A stretch of DNA of 32,919 nucleotides from assembly GCA_025458245.1 (NCBI GenBank), contig JALOSW010000008.1, forward strand, positions 1-32,919, given 5' to 3'. Origin of the DNA: Burkholderiales bacterium. Lineage in GTDB: Bacteria > Pseudomonadota > Gammaproteobacteria > Burkholderiales > SG8-39. The notes under the pieces were generated by a model. The model worked only from the letters and a program-made list of their open reading frames with translations, did no database searches and had not been told where the DNA came from. The position numbers and the translations under genes are program-made. Positions within the stretch are counted from its first letter, which is position 1; each line of letters starts with the position of its first letter. Below are positions 19,716 to 29,625 of the stretch, one piece after another.

Positions 19716-20615
19716 ATGTCGAGCCACGTCGCCCTCCAGGGCCCTCTGCACCGCCTGCGTCAGTTCTACGAGCTCACCAAGCCTCGCGTGGTGTCGCTCA
19801 TCGTCTTCTGCGCGGTGATCGGCATGTTCCTCGGCACGCCCGCCGGCGAGTGGGTGCCGCTCGGCGTGCTGCTCGCCGCGACGGTCGGGATCGCGCTCGT
19901 TGCCGGCGCGGCCGCGGCGGTCAACTGCCTCGTGGAGCAGAAGATCGACGCCGTGATGGCGCGCACGCGCGCCCGGCCGCTCCCGCGCGGCGAGCTCACG
20001 TCGATGCAGACGCTCTTCTTTGCGGCGATCATCGGCGGCGCGGGCATGTGGCTCCTGCATCAATTCGTGAACCCGCTGACGGCTTGGCTGACGTTCGGGA
20101 CATTCGTCGGCTACGCAGTGATCTACACCGTGATTCTCAAGCCGGCCACGCCGCAGAACATCGTGATCGGCGGCGCTTCGGGGGCGATGCCGCCGGTGCT
20201 GGGATGGGCGGCGGTCACGGGCGAGGTCGCGCCGCAGGCGCTGATCCTGTTCCTGATCATCTTCGCGTGGACGCCGCCGCATTTCTGGTCGCTCGCGCTC
20301 TACCGGACCCAGGAATACGCACGCGCCGGCCTGCCGATGCTGCCGGTCACGCACGGACGCAAGTTCACCCAGCTGCACGTGCTGCTCTACACGGTGATCC
20401 TGGTCGCCGCGAGCCTGATGCCGTTCGCCTTCGGCATGAGCGGCTGGCTGTACCTCGCTGCGGCCGTGCTGCTCGGCGGGGTGTTCCTCGGATACGCGTG
20501 GATGATCTTCCGCCGCTACGAGGACGCCGTGGCGCGGGCCGCGTTCAAGTACTCGATCGTCTACCTCGCGCTGCTGTTCGCGGCGCTGCTCGTCGATCAC
20601 TACATTCCCCGGTAG
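19716..20615 (+). CDS. ctaB: Protoheme IX farnesyltransferase (heme O synthase)
   Basis: [21 protein letters not shown]..., [54 protein letters not shown]. Confidence 0.95.
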   Translation: MSSHVALQGPLHRLRQFYELTKPRVVSLIVFCAVIGMFLGTPAGEWVPLGVLLAATVGIALVAGAAAAVNCLVEQKIDAVMARTRARPLPRGELTSMQTLFFAAIIGGAGMWLLHQFVNPLTAWLTFGTFVGYAVIYTVILKPATPQNIVIGGASGAMPPVLGWAAVTGEVAPQALILFLIIFAWTPPHFWSLALYRTQEYARAGLPMLPVTHGRKFTQLHVLLYTVILVAASLMPFAFGMSGWLYLAAAVLLGGVFLGYAWMIFRRYEDAVARAAFKYSIVYLALLFAALLVDHYIPR

Positions 20616-20664
20616 CCCGAACGTTCGCGCCCCGGTGCGGCCCGTGTTCGGGGCAAAGACCAGC

Positions 20665-21252
20665 ATGCGACCACTCGCCCGTCTCGCCGCGATCTTCCTC
20701 GTTGCCTTTGCGGCCGCCTGCAGCCCGTCGGCGCCGTCGTTCAAGGCGACGGACATCACCGGCGCCGAATACGCCAAGGCATTCCAGCTCACCGATCACA
20801 CTGGTCGAGCGCGCACCCTCGCCGATTTCAACGGCAAGGCCGTGGTCGTGTTCTTCGGCTTCACGCACTGTCCGGACGTGTGCCCGACGACGCTCGCCGG
20901 GATGCGCGCGGTCATGGACATGCTCGGCGAGGACGCCAAGCGCGTCCAGGTGCTGTTCGTGACCGTCGACCCGGAGCGAGACACGAAGGAACTGCTCGCG
21001 CAGTACGTGCCGTCGTTCCATCCGAGTTTCGTCGGATTGTTCGGCGACGCGGACACGACTGCGCGCGTCGCGAAGGAGTTCAAGGTGTTCTATCAGAAGG
21101 TGCCGGGCACGACGCCCGGCAGCTACACGATGGACCACTCGGCGGGGAGCTACGTCTATGATCCCCAGGGACGGCTGCGGCTCTACGTCCGCCACGGCGC
21201 GAGCCCGGACGACATCGCTGCCGACCTGAAGCTGCTGCTCGCCGGCCAGTAG
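20665..21252 (+). CDS. SCO1/SenC family copper chaperone
   Basis: Lipoprotein-like N-terminus (FAAACSPS), FFGFTHCPDVCPTTLAGM, VTVDPERDT, MDHSAGSYVYDPQGRLRLY. Confidence 0.94.
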   Translation: MRPLARLAAIFLVAFAAACSPSAPSFKATDITGAEYAKAFQLTDHTGRARTLADFNGKAVVVFFGFTHCPDVCPTTLAGMRAVMDMLGEDAKRVQVLFVTVDPERDTKELLAQYVPSFHPSFVGLFGDADTTARVAKEFKVFYQKVPGTTPGSYTMDHSAGSYVYDPQGRLRLYVRHGASPDDIAADLKLLLAGQ

Positions 21253-21415
21253 CGCGGCGCGCGTTCCGCGCACGTCACTTTCGGTTCGCGGTTCGTCCGC
21301 TGCGAGACGGACCTCGCGAGCGCTCCTCCGTGCCCCTACGCGACAGCGGCGAAGGACGAGAGCGTCGCGCTGCGCAACAGTCCGATCGAGCGCGAAGGGT
21401 GAGAGGGGCTGAAGG

Positions 21416-21444
21416 CGAAACGCCCGGCGAGCCGGGCGTTTTCG
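21416..21444. terminator. Bidirectional terminator between SCO (+) and rpoH (-)
   Basis: AACGCCCGGC-GA-GCCGGGCGTT (21419-21440), short A/T flanks on both sides. Confidence 0.85.
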
Positions 21445-21460
21445 GTGTGGGTCGCGCCGC

Positions 21461-22315
21461 TCAGGCGGACATCAGGCCGCGCATCTTCTGCATGGCTTTC
21501 GCCTCGATCTGGCGGATGCGCTCGGCCGAGACGTCGAACTCGTCGGCGAGCTCCTGCAGCGTCGCTTCATCCTTCTCCCGCAGCCAGCGCGCCTCGATGA
21601 TGCGGCGGCTCCGCGGGTCGAGGCTCGCGAGGGCGGCGCGCAGCCCCTCCGCGCGGACGCGCTCGTTCTGCGCCTCCTCGACCACGCTCGAGGGTTCGCT
21701 GCCGGGATCGGCGAGGTAGGCGATCGGCGCATACGTGGCCTCGTCGTCGTCGTTCGCCGGTTCGAGGGCGACATCCTGCCCCGAGAGACGGGTCTCCATC
21801 TCCGACACTTCCTCCGGCTTCACCCTGAGCTCCGAAGCGATGCGCTTCACCTCGTCGGGCGTGAGGGTCGCGAGCCCGGGCTTCATGCTGCGGAGATTGA
21901 AGAAGAGCTTGCGCTGCGCCTTGGTCGTGGCGACACGAACCATCCGCCAGTTGCGCAGTATGAACTCGTGAATCTCTGCCTTGATCCAGTGGATGGCGAA
22001 CGACACGAGGCGCACTCCGCGCTCCGGGTCGAAGCGCTTCACGGCCTTCATCAGGCCGACGTTCCCTTCCTGAATGAGGTCGGAGTGCGGCAGACCGTAG
22101 CCGAGATAGCCGCGCGCCACCGCCACGACCAGACGCAGGTGCGAGAGCACCAGGTCGCGGGCGGCGTCGAGGTCGTTCGCGTCGCGATAGCGACGCGCGA
22201 GCGTCACCTCTTCCTCCGCCGAGAGCATTGGGAAGCGGTTGACGGCCTGGACATAGCTCTCCAGGCTGCCGACCGCAGACGGGATGGGGAAGGAAAGCAC
22301 CGTCGAATTGGTCAT
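21461..22315 (-). CDS. rpoH: RNA polymerase heat-shock sigma factor RpoH
   Basis: MTNSTVLSFPIPSAVGSLESYVQAVNRFPMLSAEEE..., LPHSDLIQEGNVGLMKAVKRFDPERGVRLVSFAIHWIKAEIHEFILRNWRMV; QRKLFFNLR RpoH box. Confidence 0.96.
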   Translation of the reverse strand: MTNSTVLSFPIPSAVGSLESYVQAVNRFPMLSAEEEVTLARRYRDANDLDAARDLVLSHLRLVVAVARGYLGYGLPHSDLIQEGNVGLMKAVKRFDPERGVRLVSFAIHWIKAEIHEFILRNWRMVRVATTKAQRKLFFNLRSMKPGLATLTPDEVKRIASELRVKPEEVSEMETRLSGQDVALEPANDDDEATYAPIAYLADPGSEPSSVVEEAQNERVRAEGLRAALASLDPRSRRIIEARWLREKDEATLQELADEFDVSAERIRQIEAKAMQKMRGLMSA

Positions 22316-22340
22316 TCGTTCTCCGTTCGCTTCAGTGCGC

Positions 22341-22370
22341 ATATTAGCACTCGCGAAGTTGGAGTGCTAA
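22341..22370 (-). promoter_or_regulatory. Putative rpoH sigma70 promoter overlapping CIRCE
   Basis: Minus strand TTAGCA-18 nt-TAATAT; -10 at 22341-22346. Confidence 0.5.
22344..22370. promoter_or_regulatory. CIRCE operator (HrcA binding site) upstream of rpoH
   Basis: TTAGCACTC-GCGAAGTTG-GAGTGCTAA: exact 9-9-9 match to the canonical CIRCE element. Confidence 0.95.
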
Positions 22371-22409
22371 ATCGACCAGGAGTTCCCTTGAAACGGTCTT
22401 GCTCCGCCC

Positions 22410-23306
22410 TCAGCGCCGATCACGTAAGTGGACACTCACTGATATCCACGCCCCCATCAGGCCTAGAATCGCTGCAAGGCCGGTGGCAGCGCCGATGAGC
22501 ATCGGCGGCGGGAGAATCGGGGTCGGCTCCCCGCCGTAGAGACGCGCCAGACCAGCCAGGAACGGCGTCAGGTACCAGGAGGCCGCGGCGACGATGGCGC
22601 CCGCCAACAGCGCGCCGAGCACCCCCTGGACCGCCCCCAGGTACAGGAACGGCCGCCGAATCCATGCGTCGGTGGCGCCGACGAGCCGGCTCACCTCGAC
22701 TTCGTCGCGACGCGTGGCGAGCTGCAGCCTGACGGTGTTGAACGTGGCGGCGACGAGCCCCACGCCGAGCAGGGCCGCGAGGACGAGCGTCGCCGCGCGC
22801 CCGAGCGCGAGGATCGACTGCAGGCGCTGCACCCAGGCGGTGTCGACCTGGACCTTCGCGACCTTGGCGAGGCCGCCAGCGCGCGACGCCGCGTCCTCGG
22901 CGGCGGCGCCTGGCGCGAGCCGCAAGACGAACGCGTCCGGCAAGGGGTTGCGCCCGAGCGCAGCGACGATCTCTGCGAGGCCCTCCGTCCTGCCCATTTC
23001 GGCGAGCGCCTGATCCTTCGGTACGAAGCGCACCTGCCGCACGCCCGGGAGCCTGGCGAGCTCCGCACGCAGCCGGTCGGCGTCCGCGCGGGTCGCGCCG
23101 AGGTCGAGGAACACCGACATCTCTGGCTCTGTGGCCGAAGTGGGGACGAGCCGTTCGACGGTCGCGAGCGCAACGAATGCGCCGAGCGGCAGCGCGAGTG
23201 CCACGCCGATGACGAGGGCGTTCAAAAGGCTGCCGAGCGGGTCGCGCGCCACCCGCCGCAAGGCGGCAGCGAGGCTTTGGCGATGGTGCCTCAGCCAGCC
23301 TCTCAT
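22410..23306 (-). CDS. ftsX: Cell division protein FtsX
   Basis: MRGWLRHHRQSLAAALRRVARDPLGSLLNALVIGVALALPLGAFVAL..., RRDEVEVSRLVGATDAWIRRPFLYLGAVQGVLGALLAG; ATGA overlap with ftsE. Confidence 0.92.
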   Translation of the reverse strand: MRGWLRHHRQSLAAALRRVARDPLGSLLNALVIGVALALPLGAFVALATVERLVPTSATEPEMSVFLDLGATRADADRLRAELARLPGVRQVRFVPKDQALAEMGRTEGLAEIVAALGRNPLPDAFVLRLAPGAAAEDAASRAGGLAKVAKVQVDTAWVQRLQSILALGRAATLVLAALLGVGLVAATFNTVRLQLATRRDEVEVSRLVGATDAWIRRPFLYLGAVQGVLGALLAGAIVAAASWYLTPFLAGLARLYGGEPTPILPPPMLIGAATGLAAILGLMGAWISVSVHLRDRR

Positions 23307-23962
23307 CGAGCCACCCGCCCGTGGTCGAGCCGGATGGTGCGCGAAGCGAAGCGCGCGGCGAGTCCGAGATCGTGCGTCGCGATGATCACCGTCACGCCGA
23401 CACCGTTGAAGTCGCGGAACATCGCCATGATCTCCGCGGCCAGGTCGGCGTCGATGTTCGCAGTCGGCTCGTCGGCGAGCAGGATGCTCGGGCGGTTGAC
23501 GATCGCCCGCGCGATGCAGAGGCGCTGCTGCTCGCCCCCGGAGAGCGTCGCCGGGTTGCTGCGCTCCCGGTCGAGCAGGCCGACCTTGTCGAGGGCCGCG
23601 CGCACGCGCTTTGCCGCGTCGCGCGGCGCGACGCCTGCCGCCGCGAGCGGCAGTACCACGTTTTCGAACGCGTTGCGGTCGTGCAGGAGCTTCTGGTCCT
23701 GAAAAACGAGGCCGAGGTTGCGGCGCAGGTACGGGATCGCCGGGGCGCGCATCCGGCCCACGTTCTGTCCGTTCACGAGCACCGCGCCCTGAGTGGGGCG
23801 CTCTACGGCGGGGATCAGCTTGAGGAGCGTGGACTTGCCCGCGCCCGAGTGACCCGTGAGGAACACCATGTCGCCCGGCTCGACGTCGAGCGTGACGCCG
23901 CGGAGCGCCTCGTGCCCGCCGGGATAGCGCTTGCCGACTTCCTTGAAGCTGATCGCGGACAC
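23303..23962 (-). CDS. ftsE: Cell division ATP-binding protein FtsE
   Basis: GHSGAGKSTLLKLI, LSGGEQQRLCIARAIVNRPSILLADEPTANID. Confidence 0.95.
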   Translation of the reverse strand: MSAISFKEVGKRYPGGHEALRGVTLDVEPGDMVFLTGHSGAGKSTLLKLIPAVERPTQGAVLVNGQNVGRMRAPAIPYLRRNLGLVFQDQKLLHDRNAFENVVLPLAAAGVAPRDAAKRVRAALDKVGLLDRERSNPATLSGGEQQRLCIARAIVNRPSILLADEPTANIDADLAAEIMAMFRDFNGVGVTVIIATHDLGLAARFASRTIRLDHGRVAR

Positions 23963-23980
23963 GCCGCTCCCGGCCGAACG

Positions 23981-24916
23981 CTAGTCGAGCAGCGCCCGCG
24001 CGAAATCCGCCGCGGAGAACGGGCGCAGATCGTCGATGCCCTCGCCGACGCCGATGAATACGAGCGGAACCGGGCGGTTCTTCGCGATCGCCGCGACCAC
24101 GCCGCCTTTCGCCGTGCCGTCGAGCTTGGTGAGGATGAGCCCGCTGAGCCCGAGCGCGTCGTCGAACGCTTTCACCTGGTTCACCGCGTTCTGGCCGGTG
24201 TTCGCGTCGAGCACGACCCACACCTCGTGCGGCGCGCCCTCCTGCGCCTTGGCGATCACGCGCTTCACCTTCTTCAGTTCTTCCATCAGGTGAAGCTGGG
24301 TCGGCAGCCGGCCCGCGGTATCGGCAAGGACAACGTCGATTCCCCGCGCGCGCGCCGCCTGGATTGCGTCGAAGATCACCGCCGCCGCGTCGCCGCCCTC
24401 CTGCGCGATCACCGGCACGCCATTGCGCTCGCCCCATGCGACGAGCTGCTCGCGCGCCGCCGCGCGGAACGTGTCGCCCGCGGCGAGGAGCACCGAGAGG
24501 CCTTCGCTACGGAGGAATTTCGCGATCTTGCCGATGGAGGTCGTCTTGCCGGCGCCATTCACCCCCGCGATCATGATCACGAAGGGTTTCGCCGCGCGCG
24601 GGTCGATGTCGCGCTCGAGGGGCGCGAGCTGTCCGGAGATCTCGGCCGCAAGCGCGTGGCGAAGTTCGGCGGGCGTTTCGATTTTCTCGCGCTTTACGCG
24701 CATGCGCAGCGCCGCGAGCAGGGCGTTGGTTGCCTCGACGCCCGCATCGGCCTGCAGGAGCGCGGCTTCGAGATCCTCGTAGAGCGCCTCGTCGATCTTC
24801 GTGCCGCCGAACAGGCCGCCGAGCGAGGAGCGCGTCTTCTTGAGGCCGTCCTTGAGCCGCGAGAGCCACGAGGCGCTCTCGGGACTGTCCTTGGATTTCT
24901 TTAGGAAGCCGAACAT
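23981..24916 (-). CDS. ftsY: Signal recognition particle receptor FtsY
   Basis: MFGFLKKSKDSPESASWLSRLKDGLKKTR..., GVNGAGKTTSIGKIAKFL, DTAGRLPTQLHLMEEL, LTKLDGTAKGGVV. Confidence 0.96.
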   Translation of the reverse strand: MFGFLKKSKDSPESASWLSRLKDGLKKTRSSLGGLFGGTKIDEALYEDLEAALLQADAGVEATNALLAALRMRVKREKIETPAELRHALAAEISGQLAPLERDIDPRAAKPFVIMIAGVNGAGKTTSIGKIAKFLRSEGLSVLLAAGDTFRAAAREQLVAWGERNGVPVIAQEGGDAAAVIFDAIQAARARGIDVVLADTAGRLPTQLHLMEELKKVKRVIAKAQEGAPHEVWVVLDANTGQNAVNQVKAFDDALGLSGLILTKLDGTAKGGVVAAIAKNRPVPLVFIGVGEGIDDLRPFSAADFARALLD

Positions 24917-24938
24917 CGGGCGGGAGGAGGGCGGGTCC

Positions 24939-24960
24939 GCGACACCGGGCCCGGTGTCGC
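24939..24960. promoter_or_regulatory. 22-bp perfect palindrome in the ftsY/rsmD divergent intergenic
   Basis: GCGACACCGGGCCCGGTGTCGC, no spacer. Confidence 0.6.
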
Positions 24961-24997
24961 CAACTCGAACCCGATAAGATGGCGCAGATTCTAGCAG

Positions 24998-26491
<1,494 letters not shown>

Positions 26492-26497
26492 TCGGGC

Positions 26498-28456
26498 TCA
26501 GGCGGCGGCAGCCACCGGCGGCTGGTCGCGATCGATGGCGCGGTTCGCGTCGCGGGCGTAACGCTCCAGGTCCGCGAGCTGCGCCCAGAGGGTGCGCTCC
26601 ACGGCGGAGAGCTCCGCAACCCGGTCTTCGAGCGTTTCGGTGGCCTGGTGGATGCGCTTCACCGACTCGAGTCTGCGCCGCAGCATCAGCTGGTGCTCGC
26701 GCACCTGGGACTCCATCGGCGCCATCACCGACCGCAGCCAGCGCTCCGTCTCGCGGTTCGCGTAGCGATAGAGCTTGCGCACCTGGCTCGCCAACGTCTC
26801 GAAAAACTTCTGGGTCAGCGTCATCTTCTCGTGGGTGAGTAGGTTGAGCGGCGTGTCGAACTGCGTCCGGTAGTGCTCCTCGAGCCGGTCGAGCTCCTTC
26901 TGGTAGCGCAGCAGCGAGAACCGGGTCGGCGTGCCGAGGCGCAGCCCGTGCTCCTCGGCGAACCGCCGATACATCGCTTCCATCATGGTATGGATGTCGC
27001 TCACGACCGCTGCCGATGCGTCGAGCTGATTGCGCACGCTCTTGAAATAGCGCGCCATGCCGGCGCGGACGCCCGCGGTGAACTGGCTCCTGCGGATCTC
27101 GTAGATCGTCTGCCGCGATTCCTCGTTGAGCGCATCCATGCCGAGGTGGGTGAAGAGCCGGTTCGTCTGCCGCGCAAACACGCCGCGCAGGGCCTGGAAG
27201 CGGGCGAGGCTGCGCTCGAAGTCCTCTTTCTCGATGCGCACCTTGCGCATGAGCGCGTCGACGACGTCGAGGTTCTTGCCCCGCAGGGCGCGGAGCTCGA
27301 CCAGTTGCTCCTGCACCGACGCAAGGCGCGCCTCGAGGATCGCGCGGACGTTGTTGAGAACGTCGGCAAGCTCGCCGCGGGTCGTATCCCGCACGATGTC
27401 GCGCTTCGCGGGAATGAGTTCCGTCGAGAGCGCGCGCTCGAGCGCGACGATGCCGCTGCGCTCGAGCAGGGGCTCGTCTCGGGTGATGCGTGCCACGAGC
27501 GCTTTCTGCGCCGAGACCGGAAAGATCCGCTCGCGTGCGAGCGTCAGCACCGAGGCGCAGTACGACGCCTGGTGCTCGATCTCGGCCGCGATGTCGGCGT
27601 CCTCGCGCAGCCCGTCCCAGAGCGAATCGATCTTGTTGAGGACGACCATCCGGCTCGCCGTCCTCGCCGAGGGGCGGCAGACGTGATCGCGCCAGATCGC
27701 GATGTCGCTGCGCGAGACGCCCGTGTCGAGCGCGAGCACGAACAGCACCGCATGCGCATTGGGGAGCAGGCTGAGCGTCAGCTCGGGCTCCGTGCCGATC
27801 GCGTTCAGGCCCGGCGTGTCGAGAATCACCAGGCCCTGCTGGAGGAGCGGATGCGGAAAATTGATGATCGCGTGGCGCCAGAGCGGAATCTCGACCGTGC
27901 CGTCGACGACTTCCACCGCGGCCTCCTCGGGCGTCTCGTCCAGGAACAGCCCGTAGTGCTTCGCTTCCTCGAGCGGCACGCGCCGGGTCGCGCGCACCTC
28001 CTGGAACGCTGCCGCGAGCGAATCGCCCGAGGTCACGTCCACCGGCAGCACCTTCCACTCGTCGGGATAGCGTTTGAACTCGCTCGTGCTCGCGTGACGT
28101 GCGCGGGTCTCGATCGGCAGCAGCTGGACCGACGGCGGCCTGGCCGGATCCCAGAGGATCTCGGTGGGGCACATCGTCGTGCGGCCGGTCGTCGAGGGAA
28201 GCAGGCGGCGTCCGTAGTCCGAGAAGAAGATCGCGTTGATGAGTTCGCTCTTGCCGCGGGAAAACTCCGCGACGAACGCGACGGTGAGGCGGTCTTCCTC
28301 GAGACGCTCGAGGAGCGCCTGCAGGCGCAGATCGGCTTGCGTGTCGGCGAGCTCGTTGGTGGCGAGCCAGCGGCGGAAGGACTGGATGCGAGCGGCCACG
28401 TCGCCGCGCCAGGCGGTGTAGGCCTGGAAGTGCCGGACGAGCCCGTCGCCGCTCAT
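26498..28456 (-). CDS. Bacterial dynamin-like GTPase
   Basis: VAEFSRGKSELINAIFF (G1), STTGRTTMCPTEI (G2), LVILDTPGLNAIG (G3), VVLNKID (G4); long alpha-helical C-terminus. Start at MSGDGLVRHF. Confidence 0.85.
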   Translation of the reverse strand: MSGDGLVRHFQAYTAWRGDVAARIQSFRRWLATNELADTQADLRLQALLERLEEDRLTVAFVAEFSRGKSELINAIFFSDYGRRLLPSTTGRTTMCPTEILWDPARPPSVQLLPIETRARHASTSEFKRYPDEWKVLPVDVTSGDSLAAAFQEVRATRRVPLEEAKHYGLFLDETPEEAAVEVVDGTVEIPLWRHAIINFPHPLLQQGLVILDTPGLNAIGTEPELTLSLLPNAHAVLFVLALDTGVSRSDIAIWRDHVCRPSARTASRMVVLNKIDSLWDGLREDADIAAEIEHQASYCASVLTLARERIFPVSAQKALVARITRDEPLLERSGIVALERALSTELIPAKRDIVRDTTRGELADVLNNVRAILEARLASVQEQLVELRALRGKNLDVVDALMRKVRIEKEDFERSLARFQALRGVFARQTNRLFTHLGMDALNEESRQTIYEIRRSQFTAGVRAGMARYFKSVRNQLDASAAVVSDIHTMMEAMYRRFAEEHGLRLGTPTRFSLLRYQKELDRLEEHYRTQFDTPLNLLTHEKMTLTQKFFETLASQVRKLYRYANRETERWLRSVMAPMESQVREHQLMLRRRLESVKRIHQATETLEDRVAELSAVERTLWAQLADLERYARDANRAIDRDQPPVAAAA

Positions 28457-28526
28457 GCGTCTCCCTCCCGAAAGACTGCCGGGAGACTCTAACACAGGCC
28501 TCTCCGGGCCTGGCGTATCCGAATAC

Positions 28527-29339
28527 TTATCTCTGGCAGCGCGGGCAGAGGTACGTCGAGCGTGCCCCCTGGACGATCCGGCGGATCGGCGTTCCGCACA
28601 CGCGGCAGGGCTCGCCATCGCGGCCGTAGACGAAGTATTCCTGCTGGAAGTAGCCCGGCGCCCCGTCCGAGCCGACGAAGTCGCGCAGCGTGGATCCGCC
28701 GGCCTCGATCGCGCGCTCGAGCGTCTCTCGTACTGCGGCGTGCAGCCTGACGCAGGCGGCACGCGACAGGCGTCCGGCACGAAGCCGCGGGTTCACCCGC
28801 GCTCTGAACAGGCTTTCCGAGGCGTAGATGTTGCCGACGCCGACGATGATCGCCGCGTTCATGAGCAGTTGTTTCACCGCGACCTTCCGCCCGCGGCTCG
28901 CCGCGAACAGGAAGCCGGCGGTGAACGCCGGGCCGAGCGGCTCGACCCCGAGGCCGGCGATGAGCGGATGCGCATCGGGCGCCCCCCGCTGCCAGAGCAC
29001 GGCGCCGAAGCGGCGCGGATCGCGCAGCCGAATGATCTTCTCGCCGAGTTGGAGGTCGAAGTGGTCGTAGGGGCCCGGGGGCTCGTCGGCGCGCGTCACC
29101 CGGAGGCTCCCCGACATCCCGAGGTGCACGATGAGCGTGGCGTCGCCGAGATCGAACAGCAGGTATTTCGCCCGCCGGCGCAACGCCGCGATCCGGTGTC
29201 CCGCGACTTTCGCGCCGAGGCCGCGCGGAACCGGCCAGCGAAGGCCGTGGTGGCGAACCGCCGCGCCCGTGATGCGCTCGCCCTCGACGTGGGGCGCGAG
29301 ACCGCGGCGGGTGGTTTCGACTTCGGGCAACTCGGGCAT
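28527..29339 (-). CDS. mutM: Formamidopyrimidine-DNA glycosylase
   Basis: MPELPEVETTRRGLAPHVEGERITGA..., NAAIIVGVGNIYASESLFRARVNP, C-terminal zinc finger CRVCGTPIRRIVQGARSTYLCPRCQR. Confidence 0.96.
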   Translation of the reverse strand: MPELPEVETTRRGLAPHVEGERITGAAVRHHGLRWPVPRGLGAKVAGHRIAALRRRAKYLLFDLGDATLIVHLGMSGSLRVTRADEPPGPYDHFDLQLGEKIIRLRDPRRFGAVLWQRGAPDAHPLIAGLGVEPLGPAFTAGFLFAASRGRKVAVKQLLMNAAIIVGVGNIYASESLFRARVNPRLRAGRLSRAACVRLHAAVRETLERAIEAGGSTLRDFVGSDGAPGYFQQEYFVYGRDGEPCRVCGTPIRRIVQGARSTYLCPRCQR

Positions 29340-29625
29340 CGCAGGCGCTCCGGTTCTCTGCGCGGCCATCGGGCGGCCGGGCGCGAAATATACCCGCCGC
29401 CGCGACACGCCGGTGCGCGCAATGTCGAGTTTGACCAGCCCGCGATGCACGCGCGGACGTAGCATCGACTGCCGGTGGCGCCACGCAGCATGGCGCGGGG
29501 CGGGCCTGATAAACTGCCTCGCAGTGTCGTCGCAAGCCCTGTCTGCGTCGGGGTTTTGCCGCCCCGGCCGATGCGCCGGTGCGGGCATCGCGCCGTAACC
29601 TTTTCGCGCAAGAGCGTAGGAACGA

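Noticed and set aside
20616-20664. CCCGAAC...GTTCGGG inverted repeat between ctaB and SCO
   Set aside because: Short 7-bp stem in GC-rich spacer without U-tract; not distinguishable from chance.
23321-24904. 527-aa plus ORF antisense to ftsE/ftsY
   Set aside because: No recognisable domain and fully antisense to conserved genes.
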